From JBGTKH01 sp041744735 (GTDB lineage: Bacteria > Planctomycetota > Planctomycetia > Pirellulales > Pirellulaceae), in assembly GCA_041744735.1 (NCBI GenBank), contig JBGTKH010000615.1, positions 1-9,814 of the forward strand: a stretch of 9,814 nucleotides of DNA. The letters run 5' to 3'. Under the pieces are notes generated by a model that worked only from the letters and a program-made list of their open reading frames with translations, had not been told where the DNA came from and searched no databases. The position numbers and the translations under genes are program-made. This document shows positions 1 to 7,326 of the stretch, piece after piece (position 1 is the stretch's first letter; every line of letters starts with the position of its first letter).

Positions 1-2286
1 TTGTTTCACCGGTTTCATCAAGTGCGCGGCGATTCCCAGTTGTTCGCAGCGACCGATGTCGCCCGCGCGGCTGCCGGACGTGAGCGCGATGATCACCGTG
101 TCCGCCAGTTGCGGATCGCGCTTGATCTGTTCGGAAAACTCAAAGCCATCGATCTCCGGCATGTTCACGTCGGTCAACACCAAGTCGAACGGGCGGTCGT
201 CGCCAAGCGCGCCGCGCAGCGTCAGCAGAGCCTCGCGGGCACCGGCCGTGACCGTGGGATGCATGCCCCAGTTGCGGACCATTTCTTCCAGGATCAGCCG
301 GTTGGTTGCGTTGTCGTCAACCACCAGGATGCGCATGTCGCGCACGGCCACCGGACGCCGCGGCCGCTGCCGAACTTCCGGCACGCCGGACAACGCGCAG
401 CGGCAAGTAAAATTAAACGTGCTGCCGCGGCCGGCTTCGCTCTCGACCCAAATTCGGCCGCCCATCAAATCCGTCAGCCGCGACGAAATGGCCAGTCCCA
501 ATCCCGTGCCGCCGAATTTGCGCGTCATCGAAGCATCGGCCTGTTCGAAGGCTTGGAAAATCCGGGCCAGTTGCTGGGGCGCGATGCCGATGCCCGTATC
601 ACTGACGGCAAAGTGCAATTCTGCTTCGTTGTCCGTTTTGGATTGGCATTGCACGTCGACCACGACTTCGCCCCGTTCGGTGAACTTGATGGCATTGCCC
701 ACGAGGTTAACGATGACTTGGCGCAGACGGTTTGGATCCCCCAGCAACGTGTCGGGCACTTCCGGATGAATGTGGCAGGCCAATTCCAAGCCTTTGCCGT
801 AGGCTCGCAGGCCCAGCGACTTGAGCGTGTCGCCCACGCATTCGCGCAGGCCGAACGTGGTGCGGTCGAGGTCCAGTTTGCCGGCTTCGATTTTCGAGAA
901 GTCCAGAATGTCGTTGAGCAGCATCAGCAGCGCTTCGCCCGATTCGTGGACCATGTTCAGGTAGTCGCGCTGAGCGGCCGTGAGGTTGGTGTCGAGCACC
1001 AATTCGGTCATGCCCAGCACGGCGTTCATCGGCGTGCGGATTTCATGGCTCATGTTGGCCAGGAACTCGCTCTTGGCGCGGCTGGCGGCCTCGGCCGCTT
1101 CCTTGGCCTCGCGCAGCGCCTCCTCTTGCAGCTTGCGCTGCGTGATGTCGTGAACAAAGGCGCTGAAGATGTAACGGCGTTCCAGACGAATCGGCGAGAT
1201 CGTGATTTCGACAGGGAACTCATGACCGTCGCAATGCAGCGCGGTGAGTTCAATGCGCTGGCCCAGAACCGGCCCCTCGCCTGTCGTTAGAAAATGCGTC
1301 ATGCCTTGGCGATGGGCTTCGCGGTGTTTTTCGGGAATGATCGTCTCGGCCACAGACCGCCCGATTGCTTCCTCGAAAGGCCAGCCGAATGTGGTTTCCG
1401 CTTGCTGGTTCCAATCAATGATCGTGCCGTCCGCGTCCATCGCGATAAAGGCGTCCAGCGCCGTGTCCACGATCAACCGCACGCGGCGTTCGCTGTCCTG
1501 CAGCGCCAGCTCCGCTTGCTTCTGCTCGGTGATGTCGCGCGAGACGCCGAACGTGCCGACGACCCGCCCATCGGCATCGCGCAACGGCAGCTTCGTCGTG
1601 AAGACCCAAGTGACGTGGCCGTCGGGCCAGGTTTCCTTTTCCTCTTTGCCCAATACGGCGTTACCCGAGTTCATCACGGCTTGTTCGTCGACCCGCGCCT
1701 GTCGTGCGTGGACTTCGCTGAAGAAATCGAAATCGGACTTGCCTTCGGCCTGTGTGGGATCGGATAGATCAAACCGCTTCGCCAGCGCCTGGCTAACCCG
1801 CAAAAATCGGCTGTCCTGATCTTTGAAGTAGATGCTGTCGGGCAGATGATCCATCAGGCTGTGCAGCAAGTAGCGTTCGTGATTCACGGCCGCCAGCAAC
1901 CGCTGCCGCTCGAGGGCGTAGCGAATGGCACGCTCCAGCCGCGAGGCGTCGAATTCATCCTTGACCAGATAATCCGCCGCGCCGGCTTTCATGGCTTGCA
2001 TGTCGATTTCATGATCGGCCTGGCCGGTCAACATGATCAGCGGGGCTTGGCAGCCGAGTGCGACCGCTTCGCGGAGCAGATCCAACCCGTCGTGGGCACC
2101 CAGCCGATAATCGACCAGGTACACGGCGTGCTCGCCGCGGCGAATGCCTTCCAAGCCTGCTTCATAGGTCGCGGCCCAATCCAGCTTGTATGGCTTGTCG
2201 AGAAGTTCCGCCAACAGCGCCGCTGTAATCACGTACGTGTCTTCATCGTCGTCGATCAGCAGGATGTTTATCGGGCGATCGTCCAT
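1..2286 (-). CDS. Hybrid sensor histidine kinase, REC-PAS-PAS-HisKA-HATPase-REC, C-terminus beyond the window
   Basis: Cytoplasmic hybrid histidine kinase. I read 762 codons by reverse translation from the ATG at 2286; the frame is open to base 1, so the 3' end is missing. The start is supported by GGGGAG at 2293-2298, six bases before ATG. An N-terminal receiver (about 1-125) has the acidic pair D12/D13, phospho-acceptor D59, T87 and K109. Two PAS domains follow (about 136-256 and 262-384); the second ends in a typical PAC sequence, FVHDITQRK. A short coiled linker leads to HisKA with H414 in NMSHEIRTPMN. The HATPase has N531 (N box), DTGIGIA at 563-569 and GGTGLGLA at 592-599. A second receiver starts near 651 with D657/D658, D706 and K758 and is almost complete at the edge. 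No membrane segments are seen. The PAS ligands are unknown. The N-terminal receiver suggests it takes phosphoryl or allosteric input from the upstream kinase and regulator. A further REC or HPt domain may follow outside the window. Confidence 0.95.
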   Translation of the reverse strand, partial: MDDRPINILLIDDDEDTYVITAALLAELLDKPYKLDWAATYEAGLEGIRRGEHAVYLVDYRLGAHDGLDLLREAVALGCQAPLIMLTGQADHEIDMQAMKAGAADYLVKDEFDASRLERAIRYALERQRLLAAVNHERYLLHSLMDHLPDSIYFKDQDSRFLRVSQALAKRFDLSDPTQAEGKSDFDFFSEVHARQARVDEQAVMNSGNAVLGKEEKETWPDGHVTWVFTTKLPLRDADGRVVGTFGVSRDITEQKQAELALQDSERRVRLIVDTALDAFIAMDADGTIIDWNQQAETTFGWPFEEAIGRSVAETIIPEKHREAHRQGMTHFLTTGEGPVLGQRIELTALHCDGHEFPVEITISPIRLERRYIFSAFVHDITQRKLQEEALREAKEAAEAASRAKSEFLANMSHEIRTPMNAVLGMTELVLDTNLTAAQRDYLNMVHESGEALLMLLNDILDFSKIEAGKLDLDRTTFGLRECVGDTLKSLGLRAYGKGLELACHIHPEVPDTLLGDPNRLRQVIVNLVGNAIKFTERGEVVVDVQCQSKTDNEAELHFAVSDTGIGIAPQQLARIFQAFEQADASMTRKFGGTGLGLAISSRLTDLMGGRIWVESEAGRGSTFNFTCRCALSGVPEVRQRPRRPVAVRDMRILVVDDNATNRLILEEMVRNWGMHPTVTAGAREALLTLRGALGDDRPFDLVLTDVNMPEIDGFEFSEQIKRDPQLADTVIIALTSGSRAGDIGRCEQLGIAAHLMKPVKQ

Positions 2287-2307
2287 CGGTTTCTCCCCAG
2301 TTTCCGG

Positions 2308-2332
2308 CTGTAGGTTGGCTCTCCGAGCCGAC
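2308..2332 (+). repeat. 25-bp intergenic repeat, copy 1
   Basis: First of three identical 25-bp copies with core TAGGTTGGCTCTCCGAGCC; the others are at 2365-2389 (same orientation) and 2412-2436 (inverted). The core contains its own small dyad, GGCTC-TCC-GAGCC. This copy lies just upstream of the ribosome binding site of the hybrid kinase gene, so it would be in that gene's leader if the operon is co-transcribed. Confidence 0.9.
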
Positions 2333-2364
2333 GACTCTCCATCGCCACCTCGAAGTTTCTCCGT

Positions 2365-2436
2365 CTGTAGGTTGGCTCTCCGAGCCGACTGGTCGGTTCA
2401 GATCAGAGACGGTCGGCTCGGAGAGCCAACCTACAG
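2365..2436. terminator. 25-bp-stem inverted repeat after the response regulator; possible terminator or mRNA processing hairpin
   Basis: Copies 2 (2365-2389) and 3 (2412-2436) of the 25-bp repeat are exact reverse complements, separated by 22 bases. They can fold into a perfect 25-bp hairpin that starts two bases after the TGA stop (2439-2441) of the response regulator. No T-run follows on the minus strand, so a classical intrinsic terminator is not proven. The hairpin could instead lower read-through into the hybrid kinase or protect the 3' end of the upstream mRNA. Confidence 0.55.
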
Positions 2437-2438
2437 CC

Positions 2439-2888
2439 TCAGCAAGCCGGACGTTCCACAATCTCAAACCAATATTCTCCCAGGACCTTGACGACGTGTG
2501 CCAACCCCTCGAACGTGACTGGTTTCGTGATATATGAATTGCAACCCAGATCGTAGGTCCGCAGTATGTCTTCTTCGGCCTTGGAGGTGGTCAGGACGAC
2601 GACCGGGATGCGCCGCAAGTCGGGATCGCCTTTGATCTCGGCCAGTGCTTCGCGGCCGTCTTTCTTGGGCATGTTCAAGTCCAGCAAAATCAGCCCCGGC
2701 CGCGGCGACTTCTGGGGGTCGGCGTATTGGCCGCGGTGATGCAGAAAGTCCAGCAACTGCTCGCCGTCTTCGACGAAGTGCAAGTCGTTGGCCAGCCGCT
2801 GTTCTTTGAACGCCTCCTGCGTTAGCATCCGATCGTCCGGATCATCATCAGCCATCAGGATAATGATGGCTTTCTCGGTGTCGCTCAT
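2439..2888 (-). CDS. Single-domain response regulator, Rcp1-like
   Basis: A 149-residue stand-alone receiver with no output domain. It would accept a phosphoryl group from a histidine kinase, presumably the one encoded just upstream. Visible receiver residues are the acidic cluster D14-D16, phospho-acceptor D70 in LILLDLNMPKKDG, T100 in VVLTTS and K122 in YITKPV. The longer loop between strands 2 and 3 and the ending resemble the Rcp1 group of regulators that partner phytochrome-type kinases. The start is well supported: ATG at 2888 overlaps the kinase stop by four bases (ATGA), with AGGAGA at 2898-2903 nine bases upstream inside the end of the kinase gene, so translation is probably coupled. 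Lacking an output domain, it likely acts as a phosphate shuttle or by protein contact, perhaps toward the downstream hybrid kinase. Confidence 0.95.
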   Translation of the reverse strand: MSDTEKAIIILMADDDPDDRMLTQEAFKEQRLANDLHFVEDGEQLLDFLHHRGQYADPQKSPRPGLILLDLNMPKKDGREALAEIKGDPDLRRIPVVVLTTSKAEEDILRTYDLGCNSYITKPVTFEGLAHVVKVLGEYWFEIVERPAC

Positions 2889-4432
2889 GAAGCGAATTCT
2901 CCTGTTAGCGGTTCAACGGGCAAAGTGACAATGAACGTGGCCCCGTTTCCGGGCGTGCTCCGGGCGGTAATCGTTCCGCCGTGGCGATGAACGATCTTGC
3001 GGCAGAGTGATAACCCCATGCCCATGCCTTCAAATTCGCCCCAGGCGTGCAAGCGTTCGTAAGGCTCGAAGATGCGATCCAGATATTTTTCATCGAAACC
3101 GATGCCGTTGTCGCGAATGGAAATTTGACAAAGCTGGTCGCAGTTGGCTCCCGGCAATTGCACGCCGTCTCCATTCTTGATGATCTGGCCTTCAATGTGC
3201 AATACGGGTGGCACACCGGGCTGCTGAAACTTGAGCCCGTTGTCGACCAGATAGCGAAGCAGTTGCTCGATTTGAATCCGGCTGGCAACGAGCGACGGCA
3301 GCGGCCCGATTTCCACGCGCCCGCCGGCCTCTTCGATCCGCCGCTCGAAATCGGCGACGACGCCGTTGGCGACCACGCTTAAATCGACGCGCTCACTAGG
3401 ACGCTTTTCGGCAAAAACTTGCGAATACGCCAACAAGCCATCGATCAACGAGCCCATCCGCGCCGCGGCGCGGGACATGCGATTCAGATAGTCTTGGCCT
3501 TGCTCGTCGAGCACTTCGCGGTAGCGCGTCAGCAGCAAGTTTCCGAAGGCCTGCACTTTGCGCAGCGGCTCCTGCAGATCGTGCGACGAGACAAACGCGA
3601 ACTGTTGTAGTTCGGCATTGCTGCGTTCCAGATCTACGTTGGCACGCTCTAACTCGGACGTTTTTGCCTCGAGATTGCGAGTCCGCTCGTGTACCAGGTC
3701 TGCCAAATGTGCGCGGTGCTGCTCTAATTCCTCGTCCCGCTGCTGGATCTGGGCCAGCATCGAGTTGAAGGCATCGCACAGGGCGCCCAGTTCATCTGCG
3801 CCCTGTTTCTCCACGCGCACCGAAAAGTCGGCATGTTGCGAAACGTTCTTGGAGGCCGCCGACAGCCGCAAGATCGGGCCGGAGATCACACGCTGCAGCA
3901 CCAACGAAAGCAGCGCCGCAAGAACTAGCGCGGTTGCCAGCACGCCCAGCCCAATGCTGATCGAGCGGCCGATCTGGGCGTTGAGAGCCCCCGTGGTTGC
4001 TCGCAAGTACACGCCACCCACCATTTCGCCGTCCAGTTGGGCCTGCTTGAACACCTCCAGATGTCCATCGCGCGTAAATCCATAACCGTCTGGCGCGGGC
4101 GCAGGGGGCGTGAGTTGCGGGCCGTTGTCTTTTTGATATCGCGCCGCCACGTTTCCTTGCGCGTCGTACGTGCACGCGAAGACAATGGCCGGTTCGACGC
4201 GCAGATCCGACAGCACCTGCTGAGTCAGTGATGGATCGACGCTGAGCGCCGGCGCACTATTGGCCGCCAGCACATTGGCTAGGGTCGAGTATTGTCGGAC
4301 CATCAACAACCGTGTCGTGTAAACCTCGTTGACTAAGTGGGCGACCGATGTCAGCAGCAGCACCACGCCGACAATGGCCACCAACAACAACGTCAGTTTG
4401 TGGCGAATCGGAAGGTCACGAAAGACATGCAT
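2885..4432 (-). CDS. Membrane sensor histidine kinase with CHASE8-like sensor, HAMP, HisKA and HATPase
   Basis: A 515-residue inner-membrane sensor kinase. A first membrane helix (about 12-32) and a second (about 157-179) bracket a periplasmic region of some 120 residues. The stretch LANVLAANSAPAL at 51-63 and the following strand pattern resemble CHASE8 sensors; the ligand is unknown. HAMP follows at about 180-232, then a long coiled coil (about 232-275). HisKA carries H284 in SSHDLQEPLRKV, the variant seen in phytochrome-type kinases, although no photosensory domain is present. The HATPase has N398 in YLVDNGLKF, D441 in DNGIGF and GMGMGLSL at 469-476. All catalytic boxes look intact. The ATG at 4432 gives an N-terminus ending right before the first membrane helix; the ribosome binding site is weak. 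It is the first gene of the operon and overlaps the Rcp1-like regulator, its probable partner. Confidence 0.95.
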   Translation of the reverse strand: MHVFRDLPIRHKLTLLLVAIVGVVLLLTSVAHLVNEVYTTRLLMVRQYSTLANVLAANSAPALSVDPSLTQQVLSDLRVEPAIVFACTYDAQGNVAARYQKDNGPQLTPPAPAPDGYGFTRDGHLEVFKQAQLDGEMVGGVYLRATTGALNAQIGRSISIGLGVLATALVLAALLSLVLQRVISGPILRLSAASKNVSQHADFSVRVEKQGADELGALCDAFNSMLAQIQQRDEELEQHRAHLADLVHERTRNLEAKTSELERANVDLERSNAELQQFAFVSSHDLQEPLRKVQAFGNLLLTRYREVLDEQGQDYLNRMSRAAARMGSLIDGLLAYSQVFAEKRPSERVDLSVVANGVVADFERRIEEAGGRVEIGPLPSLVASRIQIEQLLRYLVDNGLKFQQPGVPPVLHIEGQIIKNGDGVQLPGANCDQLCQISIRDNGIGFDEKYLDRIFEPYERLHAWGEFEGMGMGLSLCRKIVHRHGGTITARSTPGNGATFIVTLPVEPLTGEFAS

Positions 4433-4732
4433 GAATCTCTACGGGCGCATCACAAATCTTCTCGAGAAATGACTCCATCAGCTTAGTTTGGACTGGCTCA
4501 AAGAGGCAATACTAGGGAAGGCTTTCGGCAGTTTTTCACATGCGAGAATCGTCAGCATGTGAGCCTGGCTGCCCTTACGACCGGCAAGTTCGTCAAAGTC
4601 GCAACCGCAGAGCGGGACGGGACGCCGTAGTCCACTTCAAATCTTGGACTCACCCGCACTTCCAACCGATCCAATTTGGTGTGTTCAATTGCAAAGTTGC
4701 GCCCGGTCCCACAGAAACGGATTTCTGCATCA
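4433..4732. other. Divergent intergenic region between the sensor kinase and the TonB receptor
   Basis: About 300 bases separating two divergent start codons, so promoters for both directions should lie here. I see no convincing -35/-10 pair and no riboswitch consensus; in particular, no cobalamin-box sequence. Open frames that cross the region on either strand have no recognisable protein character. The only clear structure is the dyad at 4536-4562. Confidence 0.6.
4536..4562. promoter_or_regulatory. 8-bp inverted repeat, candidate operator
   Basis: TCACATGC and GCATGTGA are perfect inverted half-sites separated by 11 bases, so their centres are 19 bp apart, close to two helical turns. That spacing suits a dimeric regulator bound to one face of DNA. 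The site is about 105 bp upstream of the kinase start and about 170 bp upstream of the receptor start. The regulator is unknown, and an 8-bp dyad can arise by chance. Confidence 0.3.
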
Positions 4733-7069
4733 ATGATTCGAGACATTACCTCTCTGCGGTGCGCGACGTTAACGAGTGCCGCAGCCATTGCATTTCTATT
4801 CACGACCGATTGCGTCCCCGCGCAAACCGTCGCCAATGGGCCGGCTCCACGGCAGATTTCATATCAGCCGCCCGCGGATCAGCCGGCGGCACCGGACCCA
4901 CTGGATGAACTGCGCGAACTGGAGCAATTGTTGAACCTGCCCGCCGTCGTGCCGGGTGTGGCTCCGATCGTCGTCAGCGCGTCCCGGCGGGAAGAACGGG
5001 CTACCGCGGCGCCGGCCACTGTGATCGTAATCGATCGCCGCGACATCGAACTGCGCGGATATTCGCAGCTCATTGACGTGCTCCGCGACCTGCCGGGGAT
5101 GGAGACCATCGAGTTCTTCTTCAGCGAATTCGGCACGCAAGTGCCCGTGCGCGGCATCTCGGGCAACAACAAGATCGTGGTGCTCGTCAACGGCATGCGC
5201 GTCAATCCGCCGGGCGGCGAGAATTTTCCCTTTCGCAACGACTTCAGCGTGCGGCACGCGGAGCGCATCGAGGTCGTCTACGGCTCAGGCTCGACACTGT
5301 ACGGGCAAGATGCGATCAGCGCCGTGATCAACGTGGTGACGATCGATCCTGCCGGGGGCGGCACCGTGCCGCTGCGCGATGCGGATGACCCCCTGGCCTT
5401 CAATACTGCCAACGGTCCGACGTCTGCTGGCGGAAGCTCGTTGGAAGTGGGTGCCGGGGCGGGTGTCAATATCGAGCGTGAGATTTGGGGTTGGTATGGC
5501 GGCGTCTTGGACTGTTGCCGCGATATTACCGTGAGCGGATACGTGCAATATCACGATTCAGAGTTGACGCCGCTGGACTCCGAATTTCCGGCCTATTGGC
5601 AGAACTACCGGGATGTCGCGATCACTAAAACCAACGCCAACGGCGGTGGCATCGTGCCCACGCGAAACGATTTCGGGCTGAATCTTTTCGGGCGCGTGGA
5701 AGGGTTCAACTCGTCGTTTCAAGTCTGGCACAGGGATTCCCAGCGTAGCAGCGCGGAAGGATTCAATACCGGGCTGGGCTTCCTGCCCGAAGCCAAGTGG
5801 GGCGATTCGTCGACGGTGATGGAAGGGAAAAATACCATGTACGTGAGTGACAACGTGGCCTTGGAGTCCGCGTTGACGTACAACGGCTACGAAATCGACC
5901 CTAGCAGCCGCTTTGTCTTTCCCGCCAGCGCGACAGAGTGGTTCTTGGATGACTTCAAGTACGGCCGCGGCTGGCGCGTAAGCTTGGAAGAAACGCTGCG
6001 GATGGACGTAACCGACGATTTTTCGTTGTTGGCGGGCGTTTTCATCGCCTACTCCGACATCATTCCGAAAGCCACGTTTCTCGGCGGATTCGATCCGAGC
6101 CAAGACCCGGTCGCTCAGGGTGGCTTCTTTACTTTCACCAACGGCGGCGGGCCGCAGATGATCCCGCAAGTTTCCCAAGTCACATTCTGGACGTATGCAC
6201 CTTACTTGGAAGCGCAATGGCAGGTGCTCGACAATTTGCGAGTGATCGGCGGTGTGCGCGTGACCAAGGACGACCATTTCGATCAAATACCAATCACGCC
6301 GCGTGCCGCAGTCGTCTATAACGTGACCGACGAATTCACCGCCAAGTACATTTACACCGAGGCCTTTGTCGCGCCTGCTCCCTACTTTGCCTTCGCGACC
6401 TTTGATAACGGCACATTGTTAGCGACCACCAACCCCAACGTGGCACCGGAAACTGCCAAGACTCACGAAGTTAATTTGACCTATGACCGTGAAAACGTTG
6501 GCTTAGGTGTGGCCGCGTATTACGGCACGCAGGGAAGTCTGATTACCGTGGCCGACCGTAATGCACCTCAGAACTTGGTTGCGGACCCGGTGTTTGTGAA
6601 CGGCAGTCAAAGACGGCTGGTGCGGACGGCCAACGGCGGCGACAGCGAGCGATTTGGCGTGGACATTTACGGCAAGATAACCTTCGGAGCGTTTCGCACG
6701 TGGTTCTCTTATTCTTATGTTGATTTTGAGGAAACCAACGCCGGCATGAGCAGCGGCCTGCCCGGCATCTCGGCGCACAACGGCCGAGTCGGCACCACCT
6801 GCTGGTTCGGTCCGAAACTGTTCATCACGCCCAGCCTCGTGATCCGCTCCACTCCTGAGAATGTTACGAATGCGGGCACGCTGGCCAGCGAACTCAATAC
6901 ACCGTGGGAGATCAATTTGTATGTGCTCTACAAGCACACCGATTACCTGGATCTGTTTGTTGATCTAAGGAACATCACCGACCACCATTACGCATTGGTC
7001 AGCTTTACCGGCGACGCCTTCCCGCAAGAGACTTTCAACGGGATGGCAGGAGTTCGCCTGACTTACTGA
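4733..7069 (+). CDS. TonB-dependent outer-membrane receptor
   Basis: A 778-residue outer-membrane beta-barrel receptor that would import a scarce ligand using TonB/ExbBD energy. I chose ATG at 4733 because it puts a signal peptide at the N-terminus: MIRDITSLR, a hydrophobic core to about residue 28, and likely cleavage after VPA or VPAQ near 30. Earlier TTG and GTG codons (4676-4681) would bury it. No strong ribosome binding site is visible. After a proline-rich stretch comes LDELRELEQLLNL (57-69) and a TonB-box-like IVVSASRREE (79-88), then the plug domain (about 88-205) ending in the family motif GSTLYGQDAISAVINVVT. The rest is barrel, and the protein ends in GVRLTY, a terminal aromatic residue as expected for barrel assembly. 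Vicinal cysteines at 261-262 are unusual. The substrate (siderophore, cobalamin or other) cannot be told. No transport partner genes are adjacent. Confidence 0.93.
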   Translation: MIRDITSLRCATLTSAAAIAFLFTTDCVPAQTVANGPAPRQISYQPPADQPAAPDPLDELRELEQLLNLPAVVPGVAPIVVSASRREERATAAPATVIVIDRRDIELRGYSQLIDVLRDLPGMETIEFFFSEFGTQVPVRGISGNNKIVVLVNGMRVNPPGGENFPFRNDFSVRHAERIEVVYGSGSTLYGQDAISAVINVVTIDPAGGGTVPLRDADDPLAFNTANGPTSAGGSSLEVGAGAGVNIEREIWGWYGGVLDCCRDITVSGYVQYHDSELTPLDSEFPAYWQNYRDVAITKTNANGGGIVPTRNDFGLNLFGRVEGFNSSFQVWHRDSQRSSAEGFNTGLGFLPEAKWGDSSTVMEGKNTMYVSDNVALESALTYNGYEIDPSSRFVFPASATEWFLDDFKYGRGWRVSLEETLRMDVTDDFSLLAGVFIAYSDIIPKATFLGGFDPSQDPVAQGGFFTFTNGGGPQMIPQVSQVTFWTYAPYLEAQWQVLDNLRVIGGVRVTKDDHFDQIPITPRAAVVYNVTDEFTAKYIYTEAFVAPAPYFAFATFDNGTLLATTNPNVAPETAKTHEVNLTYDRENVGLGVAAYYGTQGSLITVADRNAPQNLVADPVFVNGSQRRLVRTANGGDSERFGVDIYGKITFGAFRTWFSYSYVDFEETNAGMSSGLPGISAHNGRVGTTCWFGPKLFITPSLVIRSTPENVTNAGTLASELNTPWEINLYVLYKHTDYLDLFVDLRNITDHHYALVSFTGDAFPQETFNGMAGVRLTY

Positions 7070-7131
7070 CCGCCTTGCGCACCTGTTGTTATCCAAGGCT
7101 AGGCTTTGTCTCATAGCGAACCGAGAACGAT

Positions 7132-7288
7132 CTGTGAGCCGACGGCCATAGCGGCCTGTTGATTTAGTAACCCGAAGCGTTAGCGAGGGCGTTTTCTCCG
7201 CCCTCGCTAACGCTTCGGGTTACGATGCACGCCGCTATTTTTGAAACTCCGAGTATATCAACAGGCCGCTAGCGCCATCGGCTCACAG
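7132..7288. repeat. Nested inverted-repeat element between convergent genes
   Basis: The outer arms, 7132-7163 and 7257-7288 (32 bases each), are inverted copies with only a few mismatches; both contain the sequence AGCGGCCTGTTGAT or its complement. They enclose a second, perfect inverted repeat (7167-7191 and 7199-7223). The two layers differ in sequence, and a 33-base spacer sits on the right side only. This looks like one small element or hairpin inserted into another. No coding potential. Confidence 0.85.
7167..7223. terminator. 25-bp perfect hairpin, probable bidirectional terminator
   Basis: Arms 7167-7191 and 7199-7223 pair perfectly around a 7-base loop (TTTTCTC). The arm core is CCCGAAGCGTTAGCGAGG. 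It sits about 100 bp after the receptor stop and about 100 bp after the flagellin stop, so it could end transcription from both convergent genes. There is no strong flanking T-run on either side, so the terminator role is inferred from position and stem strength. Confidence 0.55.
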
Positions 7289-7309
7289 TTCAAACCGAAT
7301 TCACAGCCG

Positions 7310-7326
7310 TGACAAAGCACTAGCTA
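7310..7326. repeat. 17-bp direct repeat, copy 1, covering the flagellin stop codon
   Basis: TGACAAAGCACTAGCTA occurs here and again, identically, at 9588-9604. On the minus strand the repeat begins with the TAG stop codon of the flagellin gene (7326-7324) and continues 14 bases downstream. Confidence 0.9.

Noticed and set aside
1..1290. 429-codon open frame on the plus strand
   Set aside because: It is antisense to the hybrid kinase, whose frame on the minus strand shows complete PAS, HisKA, HATPase and REC motifs. The plus-strand product is an arginine/histidine/glutamine-rich shadow with no domain character.
4433..4732. Cobalamin riboswitch upstream of the TonB receptor
   Set aside because: The region contains an isolated GGGAA-like stretch, but none of the other conserved blocks of that riboswitch.
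4540..4908. Small genes in the divergent region (plus 4540-4908; minus 4836-4552)
   Set aside because: Both overlap the start or signal peptide of the TonB receptor in other frames, lack ribosome binding sites and show no recognisable protein features.
5558..6286. 242-codon minus-strand frame inside the TonB receptor
   Set aside because: It is antisense to a continuous receptor barrel sequence; the histidine/valine/arginine-rich product has no family resemblance.
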